Shown here: one piece after another, positions 59,419 through 64,000 of the stretch
Layout: each line of letters opens with the position of its first letter
How positions within the stretch are numbered: position 1 is the first letter of the stretch
Assembly (NCBI GenBank): GCA_023389035.1
Contig: JAEWFC010000024.1
Span: 62,001 to 126,000, forward strand
From: Acidobacteriota bacterium
Lineage (GTDB): Bacteria; Acidobacteriota; Blastocatellia; Pyrinomonadales; Pyrinomonadaceae
DNA: 64,000 bases
Direction: 5' to 3'
The notes under the pieces: generated by a model
Databases searched by the model: none
Seen by the model: only the letters and a program-made list of their open reading frames with translations
Told to the model about the DNA's origin: nothing
Made by a program: the position numbers and the translations under genes

Positions 59419-60297
59419 TCACGAAGCCTTTCCACGGCTGGCCACTTTGGATATGGCATTTGCCGCGAGCTGCGAGCAGTATACGGCAAAACTCGCAGCA
59501 GCTTGAGCGTGCGTTGGAGCCGATTCCCAGCGAGCGACAAATTGACGTTTCAGGTTAAGCGGATGCCGATCGTCTTTGAAAAGTACTCGAACGGTGTGTT
59601 TTATCCCTTTTTTATGCAAAGGCTCCGGATAAGTGTTCGGCTCACACCAGACGTATGCTTTCGGGTCCACGAGAAGCCGCCAACCGGCCTTTCTCATCCG
59701 CATCAGGTACTGCGCATCACCCCAGCCGTGCGGAAACTTCGTCTCATCCATCACACCGTTCTCTTCGATCGCTTCGCGTGGAAACATCACGCAGTTTCCT
59801 ACGATACACTCGACTTCGAACGGCTGCTGAGGCACGGAAAAGGCGGTAAGATCCTCCGGGATGACCCATCCGCCGCTGAGCGTGTTCCAACGCTGTCCCA
59901 CTTGGAATACCCGATGAGGTTCATCCCATAGTAAAAGGAGTGCGCCGACGATAGAACGTGGGTTTTCAGCTGCTGTTCTCATCATTCTTTGTAAGAACTG
60001 AGGATGAAAAACAGCGTCGTCGTTCATCGTAACTATGAAATCGGGCGAACGCTCAAGAGCACGCTCGATCCCACGATTTGTACCGGCGGCGTAGTGTAGA
60101 TCGCCGGTTCCGTGTACGAGTTCGACCTGAGGAAATTCGCCTGCGACCGCCTCGGCCGTTCCGTCTGGCGAAGCATCGTCGACCACGACGACGCGGGCAT
60201 CAATTCCTGTGGTGTCGATCTTGAAGAGGCTGCGTAAACCTTTCAGCGTCGTTTCGCGCCGATTGTAGACCGGAATGACCAGATCGATCTTTGTCAT
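59419..60297 (-). CDS. Family 2 glycosyltransferase
   Basis: 292 residues, GT-A fold: IDLVIPVYNRRETTLKGLRSLF, VVVDDASPDGTAEAV, GTNRGIERALERSPDFIVTMNDDAVFHP (the DXD-like NDD) and VGNCVMFPREAI. Resembles rhamnosyltransferase-type GT2 enzymes. A short C-terminal part lacks clear membrane helices. Confidence 0.9.
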   Translation of the reverse strand: MTKIDLVIPVYNRRETTLKGLRSLFKIDTTGIDARVVVVDDASPDGTAEAVAGEFPQVELVHGTGDLHYAAGTNRGIERALERSPDFIVTMNDDAVFHPQFLQRMMRTAAENPRSIVGALLLLWDEPHRVFQVGQRWNTLSGGWVIPEDLTAFSVPQQPFEVECIVGNCVMFPREAIEENGVMDETKFPHGWGDAQYLMRMRKAGWRLLVDPKAYVWCEPNTYPEPLHKKGIKHTVRVLFKDDRHPLNLKRQFVARWESAPTHAQAAASFAVYCSQLAANAISKVASRGKAS

Positions 60298-60303
60298 CGC
60301 CGA

Positions 60304-61305
60304 TCAATTAGCGGTAGCGTGCACAGTGTGGCCGTTTGCAGCGAGCTTAACCTGATCTTCGATCCAAGCGTAAGTTCGCTTCAAACCGTCCTCGAGCGAG
60401 ATCGCCGGTTCCCAACCGAGTACTTCCCGGAGAAGTGTGTTATCAGAGTTTCGGCCGCGAACGCCCTGAGGCCCATCGATGTGTTTCTTGTCGATCTGCA
60501 CCCCGGCGATCCCGGCAATGATATCGGCGAGCTCATTTATCGTGACCATCCGATCCTGGCCGAGATTTAACGGCTCTGCAAAATCGGACCGCATTAATCG
60601 ATAAATTCCCTCAACACAATCGTCGATGTAGCAGAATGAACGCGTCTGTTCGCCATCGCCCCAAATGTCGATAGAGTGCTCGCCGGAAAGTTTCGCTTGT
60701 GCGATCTTGCGGCACATTGCTGCGGGAGCTTTTTCTCTGCCTCCGTCCCAGGTACCCTTTTCACCAAAAATATTATGAAACCGAACGGTCCGCGTTTCGA
60801 TGCCGTAATCCTCGCGGTAGTGCATACATAGCCGCTCAGAAATAAGTTTTTCCCACCCGTAAGCATCTTGCGGAAATGCGGGATAGGCGTCTTGTTCCTT
60901 CAGCGGCTTGACGTTCGCGTCTTCTTGGAGATGCTCAGGATAGATACAGGCCGAGCTTGTGTACAGATAGCGTGAGACGTCATTCAGCCGAGCAGCTTCC
61001 AACGTATGAAGATTGATCAACGAGTTATTGTAAAGGATCTGAGCATGATGAGCTGAGATGAAACCCATTCCACCCATATCGGCCGCTAAAGCGTAGACCT
61101 CTTCAACCCCACGCGTCGCCTGAAGGCAATTGTCCCAACGGCGAAGGTCGAGGATCTCGAATTCGTCGGCGTCAGTCGGTGCAAACTCAGGGTATTTGAG
61201 GTCAACGCCGCGGACCCAATATCCTTTACCCTTTAGATATGTAACCAAATGACTTCCGATGAAGCCGCCGGCTCCGGTGACTAAAACCCTGCTTTTTCCT
61301 GTCAT
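60304..61305 (-). CDS. GDP-mannose 3,5-epimerase-like SDR enzyme
   Basis: NAD-binding sugar epimerase of 333 residues. VLVTGAGGFIGSHLVTYLKGKGYWVRGVDLK, ALAADMGGMGFI, YTSSACIYPE, catalytic AYGWEKLISERLCMHY, and RFHNIFGEKGTWDGGREKAPAAMCRKI are very close to plant-type GME, which turns GDP-mannose into GDP-L-galactose and GDP-L-gulose. This suggests L-galactose or another unusual GDP-sugar in the polymer. UDP-sugar epimerases of similar shape are an alternative. Confidence 0.85.
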   Translation of the reverse strand: MTGKSRVLVTGAGGFIGSHLVTYLKGKGYWVRGVDLKYPEFAPTDADEFEILDLRRWDNCLQATRGVEEVYALAADMGGMGFISAHHAQILYNNSLINLHTLEAARLNDVSRYLYTSSACIYPEHLQEDANVKPLKEQDAYPAFPQDAYGWEKLISERLCMHYREDYGIETRTVRFHNIFGEKGTWDGGREKAPAAMCRKIAQAKLSGEHSIDIWGDGEQTRSFCYIDDCVEGIYRLMRSDFAEPLNLGQDRMVTINELADIIAGIAGVQIDKKHIDGPQGVRGRNSDNTLLREVLGWEPAISLEDGLKRTYAWIEDQVKLAANGHTVHATAN

Positions 61306-61319
61306 AAAGTGATAGATCG

Positions 61320-63809
61320 TTACGAGTCCTGCTGGTCTGAGGCACGGTAACTATCGCGGTGATAATAACTCTGGTAGTAGTAGTAGTTATCCTGTGATCG
61401 CAGATTTACGTTATTGAGTACGACGCCAAAGATCTTTGCCCCAACATCGTGCAGCAATTGCTTTGCACGTCTGACAACCTGGCGTGAGCTCTTACCCGAG
61501 TGAACCACCAGGATCACTCCGTCAACCATCGATGCGATTAGTACGCCGTCAGTGAACGACGTGATTGGTGGAGAATCAACAACGACATGTGTAAAGTTGT
61601 TCTGCAGCAGCTTCATCAAGTGAGCCATCTGCTCAGAGCCTATGAGCTCAGCCGGATTCGGCGGGATCGGACCGGAAGTAAGAAGGTTCAGTTTTGTTCC
61701 CTCATCTGTCTTGATCACATTCAAGATCTCCTGCTCCGTCATGTCGCTGGAGAGCAGCGTGCTCAAACCGTCACCGTTCTCGATTCCAAACACAGAGTGC
61801 AACCGGGGACGTCTCATATCGGCGTCGATGATGAGAACCTTTGCTCCGGTCTGGGCGAGACTGATCGCAGTATTCGTGGCAGTCGTCGTTTTACCCTCTG
61901 ACGGTAAGCTCGAAGTGATCAAAAGCGATTTCGGAGCGTGGCCAGCTGTTGAAAGCAAGATCGAAGTACGCAGCTGTCGGTACGCTTCCGCAAGCGACGA
62001 TCGCGAATCCGCGTATATAAGTAGTTCGGATTTCGCCCGCTCGTCTTCCTCTTCCCCTTCGTTTTTTCCAACGAGCAGAAGCTTTCGTTTAGGGATCGAA
62101 TCAATGGTTGGTATAACTGCGAGAGCCGGCAGCTGCAGATAGTTCTCGATCTCCTCAGAGGTCTTGATCGTATCATCAAGATACTCGAGGAACAGAGCTA
62201 GGCCCATTCCAAACAAAGTCGATAAGAACAATGCAGCAAGTACGGTAGCGGTGCGTCGTGGAGCAACCGCCTGGTCCGGCGGAATAGCGAACGCCGCTAC
62301 ACTAATGTTGTTGTCCGATCCCTGCGAGGCGATGTCGTTAGAGCTTTGCTGTTTCCTAAGGTTATCTAGAAAGCCTTTGTTCGTCTCGATGTTCTGCTCG
62401 AGCAAACGGATCTGGACGTCACCGATATTCTGCCCTTGGGCTTCATTATATTTCTGGTTATACGAATCTCGGATCTTGTCCTCGCGTTCTTTTGTTTGAA
62501 CAAACTTCGTCCGGACCGTATCAACTAAAACCGTCGACGACCGCTTTCGAAAATCTTCCAGCTCTGCCCGGTTTCGTGCTAAAGCCTGGTCGAGCGATTT
62601 TTCTAGACTCTCGATCTGTCGATCGATCTCCTTGATCTCGGGAGCGGTTTCCTTGAACACCTCGAGCAGCTTGGCCTTGGTCGCGTTCAACTCGCCCGTA
62701 CGTTTTTGGACGTCGGCCCGGAGTTCCCGGACGCTGTTTTCTTGCTCGGTAATGAAGCGCGCCATCCGGTCTTCCACCAGTGCACGACTGCTTTCGGGGC
62801 TTCGAGTGACGGCATTGAGCTCTGCTTCCGCCAGTTTTCGATCATTCTCAGCTTCGAGCAGTTGCTTGTTCAGCTGTGATAGTTGAGCCAGAACGAGTGT
62901 CGACTCACCGTCGGTCTTTAAGATTCCTTCGCTCTTTTTAAGCTCGACTAACTTCAACTCGTCGCTCGCGATCTCGGTCTGGAGATCGGCGATACGCTGC
63001 TGAAGGAAATCGCTTGTCTTCCGGCTGGTGCCGGAACGACGTTCCTGGTTGTAGCGGGTAAAGGATTCGCCGATGCCATTGACGACAAACGCCGCCAGGT
63101 CGGGATCCGTATGCCGAAATGAAACATCGATGAGCCTCGTATCTTTAAAGGTGGTTCGCGGATCGCGGATCGGCTCAACAGCGAGATTTCGCTTGATGAT
63201 CGTTACGTACGGTGCGAGCCGTATCGCCTCGGCGATCTCATCGGCTGAGGCAAGGTTTGACGCAGCCAGCTCGGTTTCCGAAGGCTGGCTGCGGTCCTTT
63301 TCCGAGCTCGCAAGGCCAATGGCCCGCAGCATTCCCCGCCATGCCGACACTGACCCCTCGTTCTTGGCATCCTGAAAATCTTTATTGACGTCGAGGTTGT
63401 GATCTTTGATGACGCGTCGAAGAAGCGTGTCGCTGCTCAACAACTGCAGTTGGGTGTTAAAATACGACGGGTCAGGTGCTGAAACCGGGCGTTGGCGATC
63501 TGAGGTCACGAGGTCCGGGTTCGCCTGCTCTAAGTCGACTTGGACGACCGCGTTCGCCTGATAAACGTTCGGCCGGCGAGCCATATAAATAGCCGTCGCC
63601 GTTGTCACTAAGACCGCAAGCCCGACCACAAGCCACAATCTCTTGCGGATCGCACGCCAGTAGTCCAAAAGCTGGAAACCTTCAGGAGCATCAGTGCCTC
63701 GGTAAGCGGGATACCGCTCGACACCCGCAACTACCTGCGGCGAAAACGGACGCTCGATCTCGACCGATTCGCTCAAAGGCCGCTGAATCAATTCACGACT
63801 CTCTTTCAT
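61320..63809 (-). CDS. Polysaccharide co-polymerase and tyrosine autokinase (Wzc/BY-kinase)
   Basis: 829 residues controlling chain length and export. N-terminal Wzz domain with a first membrane helix near 60-80 (LWLVVGLAVLVTTATAIYMARRP), a long coiled-coil periplasmic part (about 260-480), a second helix near 520-545 (ATVLAALFLSTLFGMGLALFLEYL), then the cytoplasmic kinase with Walker A SSLPSEGKTTTATN (from about 633) and A' VLIIDADMRRPRLH. The C-terminal tyrosine cluster (NYYYYQSYYHRDSY, about 808-821) is the autophosphorylation tail. Next to the Wza end. Confidence 0.95.
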   Translation of the reverse strand: MKESRELIQRPLSESVEIERPFSPQVVAGVERYPAYRGTDAPEGFQLLDYWRAIRKRLWLVVGLAVLVTTATAIYMARRPNVYQANAVVQVDLEQANPDLVTSDRQRPVSAPDPSYFNTQLQLLSSDTLLRRVIKDHNLDVNKDFQDAKNEGSVSAWRGMLRAIGLASSEKDRSQPSETELAASNLASADEIAEAIRLAPYVTIIKRNLAVEPIRDPRTTFKDTRLIDVSFRHTDPDLAAFVVNGIGESFTRYNQERRSGTSRKTSDFLQQRIADLQTEIASDELKLVELKKSEGILKTDGESTLVLAQLSQLNKQLLEAENDRKLAEAELNAVTRSPESSRALVEDRMARFITEQENSVRELRADVQKRTGELNATKAKLLEVFKETAPEIKEIDRQIESLEKSLDQALARNRAELEDFRKRSSTVLVDTVRTKFVQTKEREDKIRDSYNQKYNEAQGQNIGDVQIRLLEQNIETNKGFLDNLRKQQSSNDIASQGSDNNISVAAFAIPPDQAVAPRRTATVLAALFLSTLFGMGLALFLEYLDDTIKTSEEIENYLQLPALAVIPTIDSIPKRKLLLVGKNEGEEEDERAKSELLIYADSRSSLAEAYRQLRTSILLSTAGHAPKSLLITSSLPSEGKTTTATNTAISLAQTGAKVLIIDADMRRPRLHSVFGIENGDGLSTLLSSDMTEQEILNVIKTDEGTKLNLLTSGPIPPNPAELIGSEQMAHLMKLLQNNFTHVVVDSPPITSFTDGVLIASMVDGVILVVHSGKSSRQVVRRAKQLLHDVGAKIFGVVLNNVNLRSQDNYYYYQSYYHRDSYRASDQQDS

Positions 63810-63837
63810 TAATTATTTATCAACCGCGGATCCGAGA

Positions 63838-64000
63838 CTACGGCCCGACCCTATAGAAAATTGTACCGACGCCCTGCGTCAGCGAACGTCCGATAGCGTT
63901 CATTATACTCTTTGCCTTATCTTCACTGACTGCAACGATATCATTCGGTTCCAGATAAGGATCGTCGATCTTTCTCTTTTCGATATCGCCCAAACTATAA
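63838..64000 (-). CDS. Polysaccharide export protein, Wza-like (5' end outside window)
   Basis: Only the last 54 codons are seen (YSLGDIEKRKIDDPYLEPNDIVAVSEDKAKSIMNAIGRSLTQGVG...), with the DPYLEPNDIVAV pattern of SLBB-domain export proteins, and it ends FYRVGP. It lies 28 bases upstream of the Wzc-type kinase, the usual order. The outer-membrane lipoprotein form cannot be checked because the N terminus is outside. Confidence 0.8.
   Translation of the reverse strand, partial: YSLGDIEKRKIDDPYLEPNDIVAVSEDKAKSIMNAIGRSLTQGVGTIFYRVGP

Overview
The window looks like a chromosomal segment of a Gram-negative, diderm bacterium with moderate GC content. Gene style (LptF-LptG fusion, DUF6677-type membrane protein, Hanks-type kinase signalling, many palindromic intergenic repeats, secreted FN3/Ig-like and carboxypeptidase-regulatory domains) suggests an Acidobacteriota member, perhaps class Blastocatellia. 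This is inference from gene content; no rRNA or tRNA gene was seen.

Layout. 1-9.2 kb: a cell-wall and phosphosignalling island with a minus-strand run (DUF3662-FHA protein, transpeptidase PBP, RodA/FtsW polymerase, PP2C phosphatase) divergent from a plus-strand kinase and a second DUF3662-FHA protein. It recalls the actinobacterial fhaA-pstP-rodA-pbpA-pknB locus. 9.2-13.4 kb: stress and metabolic genes (DUF402, UspA, MarR with a four-site operator array, transaldolase-like aldolase, FAH hydrolase). 13.4-14.6 kb: a gene-poor stretch with two copies of a dispersed repeat around a decayed gene, then a strong promoter and a bidirectional terminator that may bound a small RNA. 14.6-22.8 kb: hslVU and an FN3 protein; a class I amidotransferase; a membrane-protein pair, recO and a fused lptF-lptG. 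23-26 kb: ahcY and metK (methyl cycle) with several repeat arrays. 26-41 kb: a large secreted protein, parAB, a bifunctional nuclease, miaB divergent from dnaE, accA, ssb, a beta-propeller protein, rimI and tsaB.

40.3-42 kb: the most unusual unit. A PqqD domain is fused to an internal Tat-like signal and a tail with ten cysteines. It lies behind a near-consensus sigma-54 promoter and is followed by a strong terminator-like hairpin, then by an NTP_transf_5 nucleotidyltransferase whose stop overlaps the tsaB start. This resembles a RiPP-like or cell-envelope peptide system with precursor and recognition domain in one chain.

42-64 kb: a large exopolysaccharide/O-antigen region with glycosyltransferases, an amino-sugar module (4,6-dehydratase, RmlD-like reductase, 2-epimerase), ADP-heptose genes including an HldE2-GmhA fusion, Wzy-like and Wzx-like membrane proteins, two methyltransferases, a GDP-mannose 3,5-epimerase-like enzyme, a Wzc-type tyrosine autokinase and the 3' end of a Wza-type export protein. 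Its two blocks are separated near 55.4-56 kb by about 600 bases of tandem repeats and palindromes. Together the genes supply nucleotide sugars, assemble and flip a repeat unit, polymerise it and export it under tyrosine-kinase control.
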